Origin: Sipunculus nudus
Taxonomy: Eukaryota; Annelida; Sipuncula; Golfingiida; Sipunculidae
Reading direction: 5' to 3'
Assembly: GCA_026874595.1 (NCBI GenBank)
Contig: CM049317.1
Location: forward strand, 71,757,618-71,821,617
Length of the DNA stretch: 64,000 bases
Shown: positions 22,875-36,700 of the stretch, one piece after another
How positions within the stretch are numbered: the first letter of the stretch is position 1
Layout: each line of letters begins with the position of its first letter
Notes under the pieces: model-generated
Told to the model about the DNA's origin: nothing
What the model saw: only the letters and a program-made list of their open reading frames with translations
The model's database searches: none
Program-made: the position numbers and the translations under genes

Positions 22875-24699
22875 ATATATCTATATTTATGATCTTCCTA
22901 AGTAAGACCGAATAAATACAATTTACTGAGCTATAAGTACATGCCTATAGGAAAGCCTTGGATGATAAATTCCTCTATAGTACACTTTTAAAACACAAAC
23001 AAGTACTCAAGACAGAACTCTGGACATCATTAAGCTAAGATTCCTCATGTCTGTAATGTGGAATGTTGCATGCATTTAGATTGATTTAATATGTGCCAGC
23101 AAGGCAACATGCAAATTTTCCACAAGGCGCTCTGGGATACCATTCAGAACCGGCAAAAATCACTACATGTAGCTATTCATTTTGCCAGATATGCATTCCA
23201 CATGCCAGATCTGTATTCCAAACATAAAAAATCTTGGCTTTACTCCGTAAAATCTTAACCAGACCCCAGTAATGGAGAACTCCTTTCACCCCTACATGTC
23301 TCCAGTGGTAAACTAGAATGAGCTTGTTTTGCCATGCAAAAACATATATATCTCCCCTCCCTATGGGCCTCCCATCCCCATATTTTTTAATACTTCCAAG
23401 ATTTAGGCAGAAACATTTCACAAGTCGAATTACATGAAAATATACTGAGTTGTTCAAAAGTAACAGCATTCACAAATAATTTCTATTCTGGCTGATTAGA
23501 CCTTGAAGATCTGGATCAAGGTCACCAGTTTTTGAACTTGTCAAGAACTTTGTTGAAACAATAGGTGTTTCAAATTTGAGGAAAAATATGTGAAAAAAAT
23601 TATGGGTTCACAAAAAATTCTATTTCAGCCTATTTGACCTTGATAATGATGGTCAAAGTCACCATTTTTCATCCTCATCCAAGATATTCTTTGAAACAAT
23701 TTAAGTTTCAAATTTCATGGAAATTGTTGAGGTGTTCAAAATTTATCATGTTCAAAAGAAATGACACAGACAACAACTACAAATGACAGACCAAACGCTA
23801 TAAGTCTCCCCCATGGGAGTGGAGACATAAATATGTTCCAGTAATATAAATATACCCATTGTTACCCCATCATCAGTATGTATGGCCAAGCATTTTTCAA
23901 CATGTCAGATTTACCATATCAGGAAAATATTGACAATTTTCTCAATCTTTCACTTCAATTTTATACCTGAAAATAGTGCAGTATCTCAAGTATATTTGTT
24001 TCAGGATATGATGTGCCTTAGGAACTTGTTAAATTCTGTGCCAAAACTGTTAACTAGATGAACTTGTAAGAGATATCACATGAAACATATGCTGACACAT
24101 TTGATGTATCAGGTAAAGAGTGATTCTACATTATGATTACTTATAAACAGCACAAATAATATAATAGTGGAAACTGAACACAATTTATATACCTGACTGT
24201 GGTATTAATATAAATGTATAAAAGTAATATACACTGGTATATACTGATGATATACAAGCACCACAGTAAAATTAATGTAACTTTTAATTATTCATATCAT
24301 CCTTAACATTTTAATTTTACTTCTAGAAATTATAACTAGATAAAGTGCAAGTAAAGTTACACAAAGTAAAACTATTACAACTACCTACCTTCACTGGTTA
24401 AATACCAGGTATATGACTTATGGCAGTGTCTATTATGACTACCTCTGGTTATTTACATGATTATTTCAGACAGTGATACTTTGTCAACAACTGCTCCTGA
24501 TTCCTCTTACAAATAGTAAAACGTCATGTTAGTAAAGGCTGCATGTAGCAAAAATAACAAAAGCACACTGACACTGATTTTAAATATATGTAACACTGTA
24601 AAAATCTATAAATTCTGCATATTTTAATTGTTGGTTTCTAGCTTCCCTGCAGCTTCTTGTTCGTTGTACTCATTCATTGTATTACTCATGCTGTGACAA

Positions 24700-24756
24700 T
24701 CATTTTGCCGTTGACCCCGGGGGAATTTCTGAGACATCTTCATATCTTGGTAAGCC
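24700..24756 (-). CDS. Coding exon 8: C-terminal LPRY/IPPG segment
   Basis: After TTTTTCAG the frame reads G-L-P-R-Y-E-D-V-S-E-I-P-P-G-S-T-A-K then TGA. It is homologous, residue for residue in layout, to the plus-strand exon at 7292-7348. The LPSY of the paralogue is LPRY here. Entry phase is 0. Confidence 0.85.
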   Translation of the reverse strand, partial: GLPRYEDVSEIPPGSTAK

Positions 24757-27700
24757 CTGAAAAATCATCGAAGTAATTAATAGCAGTAAGAGAAGAGTAA
24801 TAAATAGCATAGCTTGCTTAAAGGGACCTACACACATACTAGATGTGTTATATATTCACAATATTTAATGTTTTCTCCATTAAATATTATGATATCTGCC
24901 AATATTTCATTCCAAAACTGTTTGCTTACTCCAATACCCTAGTGGATAAAATCTTTCACCAGGTGCAATCAGTGGGGCGAAATATATACATTAGGGGTAC
25001 ACCACCTGGTGGTCGTACAGTACAACTTTAAAGGATCATGATTTTTCAAACTTAAAAAAAAAACACCCAAAAATCCAAAAACATTGAAAAAGGTCATCTG
25101 GTGTCAATTAATGGCCAAGTGCCAGGAAAAATATCAGGGGGTGCTACTGGGCAAAATGGAGTTTAAAATAATATCTGACAAGAACAAGCTATGCTGTAAC
25201 TCCATTCAATATGCACATACAAATCTTAATCCATTTCGGCTTTTAAATGTTAACTAAACTGAAAGGCCCAGTTAAAATAAAGCTTTGTTTGAAACTAGAA
25301 TGTGGGTAGTCAACAGGTGACGAGGTGTAAGATCTATACTCATGCAAAATTTTAGGCCGATAAGACATAAGCATGGATGTCTGCAGCCTGAATGTGAATG
25401 TAGGTGACACCACCTGTCATGAAATAAAGAAAGCTTTCCAGGTTGTACACACATGCAAAATTTCAGGTAGATAAGTGAAACCACTGCAGAGATATGAGTG
25501 ATTTTAACCCAAGGCAGATGAACAGATGGATGCTGTGCAAAAATGGTTGCAGGTGGCGCCACCATTTTGTGTGTATGTTATAAAGCTATCCAAGAGCTAC
25601 ACTTGTGCAAAATTTCTGCCGGATTGGTCAAAGCAGTCTGAAGGTATGTGGGTTAACATGTAAAACAGATGAACAGATGGACGCACTGCGGAAAGAAAAG
25701 TCAGAGGTTAACGCAAAATGGTTTGGAACCAGTGACCCGATTATAGGGTCAAGTTTAAGAAAAATTGGTCCAGTGGTCTAAGAGTACTATTCCGAAAATA
25801 TACGTTGCAGTGATGGCGGAATCCGGTCAAAAATATAGTATCTGCAAAACATTGTTTTAGCAGATACAATTACACCTTGATGAATCAGATTGAGAGTACA
25901 CACTACACAGTCACACAAACTATTACACAAAATTTCTGTGTGAAGCTGTGGAGCTACATGGCTGAATAAAAGTTCTGGGTCAGAATAAAAGTAATAATAT
26001 ATGTATTGATATGTTAACATGCATAAAGAGTCCAGTCCTGACTGCTTACTGTAGTGTTAGTATTGCTTGGACAAGAACTCTTCACAGCCCTACTCACCTG
26101 TGGGGGCGCTGACGGCACCCTGTACTGGTCAGATGACACAGCCACATCATAAGATGGTGGAGCTCCAGGGGCAGGCTCAGGCAGAGCACTTGCAATCTCC
26201 CAACTATGAGCCGTTCTTCTTCCAGACAGGAGCTCCTCCCGTTCATTACGATGTTGATGCAATCTGTCATTGCGCAAATAATTCTGTCCACTCGGCATGT
26301 TCATTCGTGTTGTATTTGATGTTGGTGGTTGAACCTGTGTCCCTGAATATGTTGTTACGTTTGTTGTTGTTTGCATTCTGTTAACTGCTGCAGATATATA
26401 TTCATAACCATTACTGTATGCACACCTTATCTGTAAACAGCAATTTAGTAAATTATTGTAGTACTGCTTAAAACTGGATTTCTAAATTGCAACTGTCTTA
26501 AATATCCAAAGTGGTATGAAGGCTCAGCATGTAATTGATCAGGCTTATCTGTTATCTGTTATCTGAGATACATTGTACATCACATGTACTGTGTTTACTA
26601 ACAGCTTGTAGATAAACAAGCTCATACACCTACCACAGAGGTGCAATAAGAACTTGTTTTAACATGTATTACCCACAGTTTATTAAAATGGACACCATTG
26701 ATGTAAAGCTATTTGTAGAATTTCATAAGATAACAGTTTACCTTAATTACCAGACCATAAGGAATGATAATAAAGCAGAATATCCCAGTAATATACCTTG
26801 CTAAGACTTTGATCATTGATCGGGATTGTTTAAAGGTAAAGGTTTGGTTTATAGTCTGATATCATCCTCATAAGAGTCTTACCAAATTCTGTCGCCTAGA
26901 GGTAGAGCATAGAACTCAAGCTAAAGATAAAGTGAGTTAAAATCTCAGTTGTTGTGGTAGGATTTTTCACTGACGGCCCCTCCTCAGGGTGAGCGCTCTG
27001 CAAACTTAATGGGAAGGCGTTGCCCAACGGCCGTGTTTCACTCACAAACATGTGCTCCTTTCGGGGGTTCCTGGTGGTATGACCCAGCAATGGGGATGAT
27101 AGCACACCCAGGACCTGCAGGTGCAGTAGTCTAGAGGCCTGGCTGACTCACAAGTTTGTTCCTTTTGGGGACTCCTTGGTGGTATTTTTTTTGTTTGTTT
27201 GTTTGAGATATTTTATTGATACTGAATATGCACATATATATCACATAATACGTGTATCAATGGGATTGACTGCAAGCTACTTAAATCTTACCTTGATTCT
27301 CTCCCAAATGCTTCCACAAAACAAAATATTAATGGCAGGATTCAGAGTGTTTGGGTGCTATTGGGTTTAACTAAGGTAGGGTGGTATGGATTATGAGTTA
27401 GCAAAGGTACATTTTAAATTTTATCAGTAATAATGCTAGCAATTATCTAATTTATTTGTTTTTCTAAAATGGAGAATTTTCCTCGATGGTATGTCTAAGG
27501 GAAGATTACACACGTAAGGCCCACAGATGCAGCAGTTACAAGGCCTGGTTAACACCAGGATATAAAATTACCAAAAGTGTGACATTTCCCTGTCACACAG
27601 TCTGAAACCGGAATGGATTTTGGAAGACTACTACATTAGCGAGGAAGGTGGTCTGAACTGGACTCAAAGTCAAGACCTTGCAGTCACAAGTCCAGCCCCC

Positions 27701-30700
27701 TAACCATAACATCACCACACTCAACACAAGTGTTTACTGTTTTGGAGTGGATACTGATTTTTTAGTCTATAAGTACATGCCCATTATGGAGAGCTGTTGA
27801 AAATAGACAGGTGCTCATAAGGAGGATACCCTTGAATCTTAGAATGTAAAAAAAATTGCTTATTTAAATAGTTAAATTATTTTTCACCTAATTCAAATGA
27901 AATGCTGCTTAACATGATGACAGATGTCTAAACTAATTGTTTGACACCCAAAAAAATTTATTTTTCCAATTATAGATATCTGTTTTTGAATTTTCAAAAG
28001 CTTACCTGCATCATACTTGCAGCACTTGTATATGCAACAGAGGAAACACAGGATTGCAAAAAATGGAATCAGCAGAAAATACCACCAGTTTTCTAGACGT
28101 GAAACTGTAAAACATAGACACCTGGAGTCAGTGGATCGAGAAGGCTTCACTGTTTGTTATTTATGGAAGAAAACGAATGTTTGATTGTCAAATGCAAAAT
28201 TACTGCCTTGCCCTTACTCTGAAATTAGTGTAGCTAGCTATCTAATTCTGATGGAGAAACTGGGACAGCAGTATATACTTTGCTGGGAAGTTGCAATCTG
28301 CATTAATTTGGCAGTTCATGGGCCAAAGGTGAGAAAAGGGAATTTAGTTGATTTAACATCACAAAGTTTACCAGGAATAAACATATACCCCATCAGGTGA
28401 GGGAGTCATAAAATAAAACCACCTTGTTAATCAGAAGTGGATCCCAATACCCCTTTTTGAGTTAAAGCATCACAATTGAAAAAAAAATACAAAACAAATT
28501 TGAAACAAGAGCACATTGAAATGATGCATAATACACTGTTATGTATACGGCGCTCAGCTGTTATATATGATAAAAAATATGATTTGGGAAAGAGGCACAT
28601 GCTGGTTTTGTGTGGTAATAAATATAAGCTTTATTATGAGTTGTTGGTGTTTAGCTTATGTATGATTTTGATAGTATCTTTGGAGACAGGGAAGAGGATT
28701 GATTTATTATAAGGTTTATTTTATTAACAATTTGAGTGCTATTGTCACACAGATTTTGACTTGGCCATATAACTTATAAGCAGCACATATAATAAAGAGT
28801 TTAACTATTTATTAAAATTTAAACAAATATTGTGCCAATATAATTTAAAAAAAAAAACAAGTGACCCATGGGTCAGGACTCTCAGCTGACTGGGAAGAGA
28901 TTGGGAAAAGGAAATTTTATCATCTGAATGGTTGTATATACCCATTCAACTGAAGCATCAAACAGATTAAACCAACAGTCCAAGATTGTGTCTGTATTTA
29001 TATATCTCAAAAATAGAGGAAAAAATGCATAGACTTTAAAAAAAAATACAGGTGGCTCCACCAGTCTGCAGAAACTAATAAAAACACTTAATGGTCAATA
29101 TCCATGTAAAGAATCATGGTGATCTCTGCATTAGTTGTTCAGATACTTCAGCTTTTGTATCAAATTTTCCATTATTCTGAGGGATAATTCGGAGTCCTAT
29201 AGCTTGAAGGATATGGGTAACAGAGATCTAATTTCAGGTTTCCACAGGCACTTTTCATTAGTCAGGGGGCCAAGCTCTGTACTGTGCAAAAATAAGGTTG
29301 TACCTTACAGCCTCAGATATAAAATTTTACACCCCTTACATGTTTAGAAGATCCACCCTAGAGGTTGAAAAGTAATGTTGGCAATCTCAATACTCTTGCA
29401 AAAGTACTTTTAGTATTGCTTTTGTTTCAGAAGGTTAAGTAATTTTATGACTTTTTTGCTACCTGCTTCTGATCCATTTTTTAATCACAGCTGCCTCTTG
29501 CTTGTATATATTTTCACATATATGGTACCATTGATTAGCTAAGAACTAGGGCTTCGACATATAGTAAGAATTTTTTTGACAATGCTTATATGTCAGCGAT
29601 TGTGAGACCTATAACCTACCACCACCCTTTAAATTTTCCAAAATTCAAGAAATGTTTTTCCTTTAACGTACATTTGTTTCAGCTAGGGATTAATTTTAGA
29701 TTATTATACAACTGCCGTGGGATTTTTCTATCGAATGCATGTCTATTCTTACTGAAATCTTCATGTTTTCTCCAATTTTGCTTCAAATAAGAAAAATTGT
29801 TTATTCGATTGTAATTTTCAGCACGTCAGCGCCTTTGCTGGTTATATTCAAGATAAACTCTACAGAAACACAGATACAGAAAGCACAGATACAGAAAAAA
29901 TGGTTTTGATTCTCTCGACAGTCTCAGGCAACACCTCAGAGTACTACATCTCACAGAGAATGCGTTCAGATTTCATGTTCTCATGTACTAAATATCTATA
30001 GTACTTTACAAAGGGGCACAAGTCACCCAGATCTGCCACTGCAAATAGAGTTTGGCCGGATCATAAATAAAGGAAAACTTTTACCAGTAATGATGTCCAA
30101 ACAAGTAAAGCCAGACATTATCAAAACTGTCTCCTGTAAATGTAGGACATTAAAAGCTTAAAGGATGTTCCTGCATTCGTGATACAGAAACTGTACATTA
30201 TACAATTATTTTATATTTCTCATTCAACAAAAAATTTTTTGCTCTCTTCATTTTTATATATATACGCTCAGCTGAATTCAAGGAATGTTGAACAATGAGC
30301 AAAATGACTGCCAGAGTGCAAACAGATCATGAATTTTGTGAAGAGTCCTAAGAAACTGGTTTCAGTGGGCTTTTGGACAGATGACAACTTCATTTGAAGG
30401 TCTCATAAATAGAAAGAACAATGCATAAAAATTTTTTTTAAATATAGGTGGCCCAACCAGTCTGCAGGAACTGATGAAACACTCCATGACCGATATGCAT
30501 GCAAAAATCGTGGCCATCTATCAGTACATTAGCTATTCAGATACTGCAGCTTTTGTATCACATTTTTAATTATTCTTAGGGGTACTTGCGAGCCCCTTAG
30601 CTCGGATGATATGGGTAACAGAGACCTAATTTCAAGTTTCCACAGAGACTTTTCATGGACCTTCCTTGATGTCAAGTTAGAAGATTCCAGGTTCAGCAAT

Positions 30701-33700
30701 TTCGATTTGTACCCTGTTAACAGATGAGGCTTTATTTGAAAGTCTCAAAAAGAGAAAAAAATGCGTACAAATTAAAAAAATTATATAGGTGGCGCCACCA
30801 GTCTGCAGGAACTGATGAAACGTTTCATGATCAATATCCATGGAAAAAATCATGGTGATCAATGCAATAGTTGAGCTTTTGTATCAAATTTTCCACAATT
30901 CTGGGGGTACTTCGGAGGCCCATAGCTCAGAGGTTATGGGTAACAGAGACCTAATTTCAGGTTTCAACAGAGACTTTTTATGGGCCTCCCTGCATGTCAA
31001 GAGAAAAGATTCTAGGTCCAGTCATTATGATTTGTGCCCTGTTAACAGATGACCACATCTTAAGGTCTCAAAAATAGAGAAAAACATTCGTAAAAATAGA
31101 AAAAATAAAGGTTGCGCCACCAGACTGCAGAAACTGATGAAACATTCCATGATCAATATCCATGCAAAGAATCATGGTGATTAATACAATAGTTGTTCAG
31201 ATACTTGAGCTTTTGTATCAAATTTTCCATTATTCTGGGGGGTACTTCAGAACCCCATAGCTCAGAGGTTATGGGTAACAGAGACATAATTTCAGGTTTC
31301 CACAGAGACTTTTCATGAGCCTCCCCGCAGGTCAAGTGAGAAGATTCTAGGTCCACTTGTTATGATTTGTGCCCTGTTAACAGATGACCACATCTTAAGA
31401 GGTCTCAAAAATAGAGAAAAAAATTCGTAAAAATCGAAAAAATACAGATGGCGCCACCAGACTGCAGAAACTGATGAAACACTCCATGATCAATACCCAT
31501 GCAAAAAATCATGGTGATCACTGCATTAGTTGTTCAGATAATTGAGCTTTTGTATCAAATTTTCCATTATTCTGGGGCCCCATAGCTCGAAGAATAAGGG
31601 TAACAGAGACCTAATTTCAGGTTTCCAAGGAGATTTTTTATGGACTTCCCAGGATGTCAAGTTACAAGATTCTAGGTCCAGCAGTTACAGTTTGTGCCCT
31701 GTTAACGGCCGGGCGGACGACGGACAAAGAGTGATCGCTATAGCTCAGATGACTTACAGTCAGCTGAGCTAATAATAAGAAAATCATATGATTTTTTAAA
31801 ATAAAGTATAACTGAAATGATTATTGAAATAATATTATAGAATATATTCATGAATGCATTCATGAATACATTTTGAAAGTATCTGCACTGGTATTCAAAT
31901 ACTTTCACTTTTACCTGAATTCCCATCTTATGCAATAAAATTTTTTAATGCAGTACATATTCATATTCATATTCAAATACATTTGCAAAGCATTCGCACC
32001 ATGTCTAGTATTTATTCAGTTTAAGCCAAACAATGATGTTGAGAATCAAGAATAAACAAAATTCACAAATTTAAATATGGATCATAAGTACCTGGTTTTA
32101 TGGCTTTTATTTATATTTAAAAAAATAAATGTAATATATTCATTTTGGACTACTTTCACATCAATCCACATCTAGATTAATATTATCAACTGCATCTATG
32201 TCTATCATTTATTTCCTTCCTATGATCCCTAATGATTAGTAATGAATAATATGATTTATTATTTTTATCATTAAAATTTAACTGAAAAAATACCATAGGT
32301 GACTGCATAATTTTCTGTTACTCATCAACTAACAAATTCCTTTTCTATTAATTTTTATTTAATTTGTTGTAAATAACCAATACAAAATTATTAATTTATT
32401 GTTTATTGTTATGTTGTTTTTCAAAACAACTACTAGATGAGTTGGGTTTGACACCTGGATCAACTGTGGCTGGGCATTAGCTGCCTGGCTGCCCCAGTGT
32501 ATGCTTCGCTCAAGCATGCATAATCTGATGAAATGTCAACAAGGTCAACATACAGGTGACTGAAGAGGGGTTGAATTGAGCCTGGGTCTGACATGGTATC
32601 ATAAAAACATTAATAAAAGCTACAATATTTGGCCAATTTCTTTCAGCTTTCTGAACTACAAAGATGAAATCCTTATGTGTGCATGATATGAAAATTATAT
32701 CAACAGTGCTCTCAGGAAACAAACGTGCCATGGTCAAAGTTGGGCAAAATTTAAGGTACTAATTTTATATTTATACTAATAACTTATAAAATTTGAAAAA
32801 TTCAGAACTAACTTTTGGTATTCAATTGAATCTTGATTAAATAATGTTACGTCCCTGACAAAAAATCTCTAGCTTCAGTAATCCTCTTGTTAAGGGAGTA
32901 AATATATTTGATTTTTTAAAAAGTGCATTATGTTTGGGCCCATAACTTAAAACAATAACTATCACAGTACTTACAGGAAAAAAACGTGCCATGGTCAAAC
33001 TTGGGCAAAATTTAAGGTACCAATTTTATATTTTTGCCAATATTTAAAAAAATTTAACAGATTTTGATCTAATTTTTGGTGTACAATTAAATTTTGATCA
33101 ATTAAGTTGTATAACTGAAAAAAGTCCCTACCTTTAACACTTTTGGTCTTAAGTGACCAAATATCTTTCCTGATTTTTTTTACAAAGTCCATTATGTTTG
33201 GGCCCTTAACTTTTTTTAAATTAAATAATACTGACTTAATTTCTGGCATGTACATAGGAACTATATAGAGATATATTTATGGTAAATTTGGGGACATCTA
33301 ACTGTATGGAGAATTTCAGATTCGTAGGTCCAATGGTGTCGAAATGCGCCAGTCTTACGGACGGACATCCAGACAGACGGACAGCCGGACGGACAGACAG
33401 ACGGACGACGGACAATGGACCACGACTATAGCTCAGATGACTTATAGTCAGCTGAGCTAAAAATGGCTGACTATAACCATATATCATGCCTCGTTGCTGT
33501 TGACATGAGGACCTGTCCTACTGTTAAGGTGGAACAAACAATTATGGTTACAATTATGATTTCTGCCCTGCTGAAAGAGGGACCTAAAATTTAACACCAA
33601 ACTGTGAATAACTTTTTTATCTTTGACCTCCGGGCCCAAAAATCGATAGAGATCTTCCATAATTGATGGTTAATACATATTTCAGGTTTGAACTCAATCC

Positions 33701-36700
33701 ATCAATCCTAACTGGAGTTATCATCCGGAAAAGAATTTGAGATAAAGTGAGATATGTGAAATATATGAGACACACCTTTCATTATAATTAGAAGTATGTT
33801 GAAGTAAAATGATTTGAGATATCATATTGCACTAAAATTGTTAAATGCCAGATGAAAGGAGACAATTATCTATATCCACCGCTTTATCAAGATGAGGCAT
33901 AATTATGGTAATCTAACTATATCATAGAGCTCTGACTTTAAAAAAAAACTTTACACATATTTTATGGATATGAAAATACTTAAATCTCGTGAAACTATGA
34001 ACTCAAACTAAAATACAAATAACTCACTGCAGTGTTTTTCATCATAGCCATTTGGACATTCATTGTTCCCGTCACATTTGTGGTACCTGGCATAACAGGT
34101 CCTGCTTCCTGGGCATTCTAAAGGTAAGTTAAAGGGACAGCTTCCACCCACTGAAACACAAAAACAGAGTAAAATTTTGATGACCTCTGTTTCTTAAGTT
34201 ATCTTAAAATCTGTTATCTTGTGTATTTTACACATGTGATTCTGATACCTGTATGGTAAAAAATTTTTATCCTGTACAGCATGTTCTTCTTCCCAAATTT
34301 TATAAAGATTTGTTAACTGGGCAGCTTCCACCCCCCAAAAATGAAATAATTATCTTAATTTAATTACTGTAATTTCTTATTTTTAAATCCCTCATATATC
34401 TGACCAATTTGATTTTGATACCTGCAAGGTGCTAAAGAATATCTGGTTTTGCATGTTCAACTTCCTAAAATTAAAACAAGGGACATGGGTCATGGCGCTC
34501 AGCTGCATGATCGTGATTGGACTATAAATGTTTCTCCACTGTGATACTATATCGAGTCGATAAAGCTTATGAATATGGACATGTTGGGCTATTATAAAGG
34601 AATGTAATGTAATATGTGAGTAACTGATAAATGAAATTACCTGACTGATGGATTAATAGAGTCAAATATAGTCGTTTATTTTTTATTTATTTAGGAGGGG
34701 TTGAAAATTGTGATATATTTGAGCAAATATGAATGCAATGACAGCAGTAATAAGCAGTAGTAGAATGATGATAAGGCTATTTGTTGAAGGATCTAAAGTG
34801 TATGGTAGTCTGCAAGCTTTCAATTTGACAGATATGATGTTATGATTAACTATGCTGATGAAGTGACTTATGAATTTGTGACTGTATGACACAATATCTC
34901 TTTAGTCTTGACAAGGTACATTATTGTGATGCCCACTATGTCTACATATTACACAATATTGACATAATTTCTGGCATGTACATAGGTACCTATGGACGAA
35001 TAGTTATACAAAATATTAAAGTATGAATATATCTGATTCATCTTGTTCTTGCTTACTGAGGTTGACTTTGGGATGGGGTTCGGAGAAGGGAAAAGTGAGG
35101 GCAGCACGAAGGTGGATGTAGAAATATTCTATTGTGATGTTTTTCATTTATATAAGAATATGAAAAGCTAAGAGGAAAGGGGCCCTCCTACTTGGTTATA
35201 GTAAAGTTTTAAATATATGATTGCAAACTAATACTCTGACAAGACTGTCATGAAGAAAAACAGTAAAATTTTGAGATACTGTGATGCATATGAAAATTTA
35301 CAGATGGACAGGCAAGTGGACAGAATGGACTAATACCTTTATTTCACTTTCAAGGGAATAATGCATTTAAGTTTATATATAATCCTATTTTTTTAAACAT
35401 ATCCACTTTTTCAATTAAGAAGTTTTTATCTGAATCATTTTTTTATCTACAGGTTTTATAAATTTTTAATAAAAAAGTTGCAAAAGTTGCAATCATTATA
35501 TATACAGAGTAAAAAACTGAAACTATAAGTTAAATATTAGAATCGTTGCAAAAGTTGCAATCATCATATATCCAGAGTGTAGCTCATATTGGGTCATATT
35601 ATGCATACACATATATTTTATTATTTTTAAATCATAAATGTTTTAACTGAATTTAAAAGAAAATAATGCCACAACATGGCATCTACAAGAATATTTCTTG
35701 AATCATTATTAAAAAGTTTTGCACATTGGAGTTTTCAGTACATGCTTAATTTTATTCACCAAAATAAAATAAACGTAAATTTGATAAGATAACACATCTT
35801 TTCAAATAAAGTATACACACTGTTGGTTGAATGAGGAACAAACAATATCATTGTGCTAATTACTATCCCAGTCTTAATTCATTACTGGAATTAATAGTCA
35901 ATTTCACAACTGGTGAAGTTTTTACTCTTCTGAGGTAAGGAATTACTTATCTGATGAACATCCACACTTTCATAGCAATACACCACTTTGTGGACACAAT
36001 TAAATGTACACTTTAATCATTGTAACCCTGATGGTACAATACAAAATCTAAAATGTAGCATAGCCTAGAATAAGAATGAATCAAATACAGAAAATAATAA
36101 CATTCATCTAGTTTATGCACCATCTGGGGGGGGGGGGGGGGGGGAGTGCAGGGCAAAGGGGAAGCCTGCTGGTAGTGGCCAAGCTGGGCCAAGGTAAGCT
36201 GCCTGGGGTGGGTAACATAATGCAAGCGAAGGCTGTACTACTAGGTGGGCTAGATAAAAACAACACTTGACATGGTGTATGAAAACATGAATAAAAGCTA
36301 TTCTTTCCAATCAATTTCTTTGAAATTTCAGATTTTAAAAGATTAAATCCTTATGTTTATATGCTGTGAAAATTAAATCAACAGTGCCAAAGTTGGACAA
36401 AATTTAAGGTATTGATTTTTTATTTATGCTAATAACTTGAAAAATTTGCAAAATTCAGATTAATTTTGGGTAAACAATTGAATCTTGATTAAATAAAGTT
36501 ATATTCCTGAAAAAAAGTCTCTAAGTTCAGCAATTCTCATGTTAGGTGAGTAAATATATTTCCTGATTTTAAAAAAAAAATTGCATTATGTTTTGGCCCA
36601 TATCTTCAAAATAATACCCAATACTGACCTAATTTTTGGTATGTTCATAGAAAATGTATGAAAGAATGTGAATACTAAATACGATCAAAAACAGATCAGT

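Larger units (their letters stand above)
20511..24699. other. Intergenic space between the two convergent genes; no gene recognised
   Basis: This includes 3' UTR of the minus-strand gene of unknown length. Noted structures are a 13-bp perfect hairpin (20882-20919), an (AT)n tract (about 22829-22870) and a two-unit 'GACCTTGA...GGTCAAGGTCACC' repeat at about 23490-23700. A possible splice acceptor plus open frame near 22262 is discussed in the findings but not called as an exon. Confidence 0.45.
28548..33458 (+). mobile_element. Helentron/pearl-like element, copy 3, 5'-truncated and split by a nested copy
   Basis: It begins inside the 5' motif (CGGCGCTCAGCTG, 28548-28560), continues with text matching the copies at 40461 and 12594, is interrupted at 28857, resumes at 31771 with AATAATAAG...AATCATATGATT, and ends with the hairpin AGCTCAGATGAC...GTCAGCTGAGCT at 33430-33458, preceded by a GGAC microsatellite. 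Net length without the insert is about 2.0 kb. It lies in the intron between coding exons 5 and 6. Confidence 0.7.

Noticed and set aside
27652-27721. Functional tRNA gene on the minus strand
   Set aside because: Box A and box B are recognisable but the acceptor and anticodon stems do not pair well, and a SINE-like body follows.
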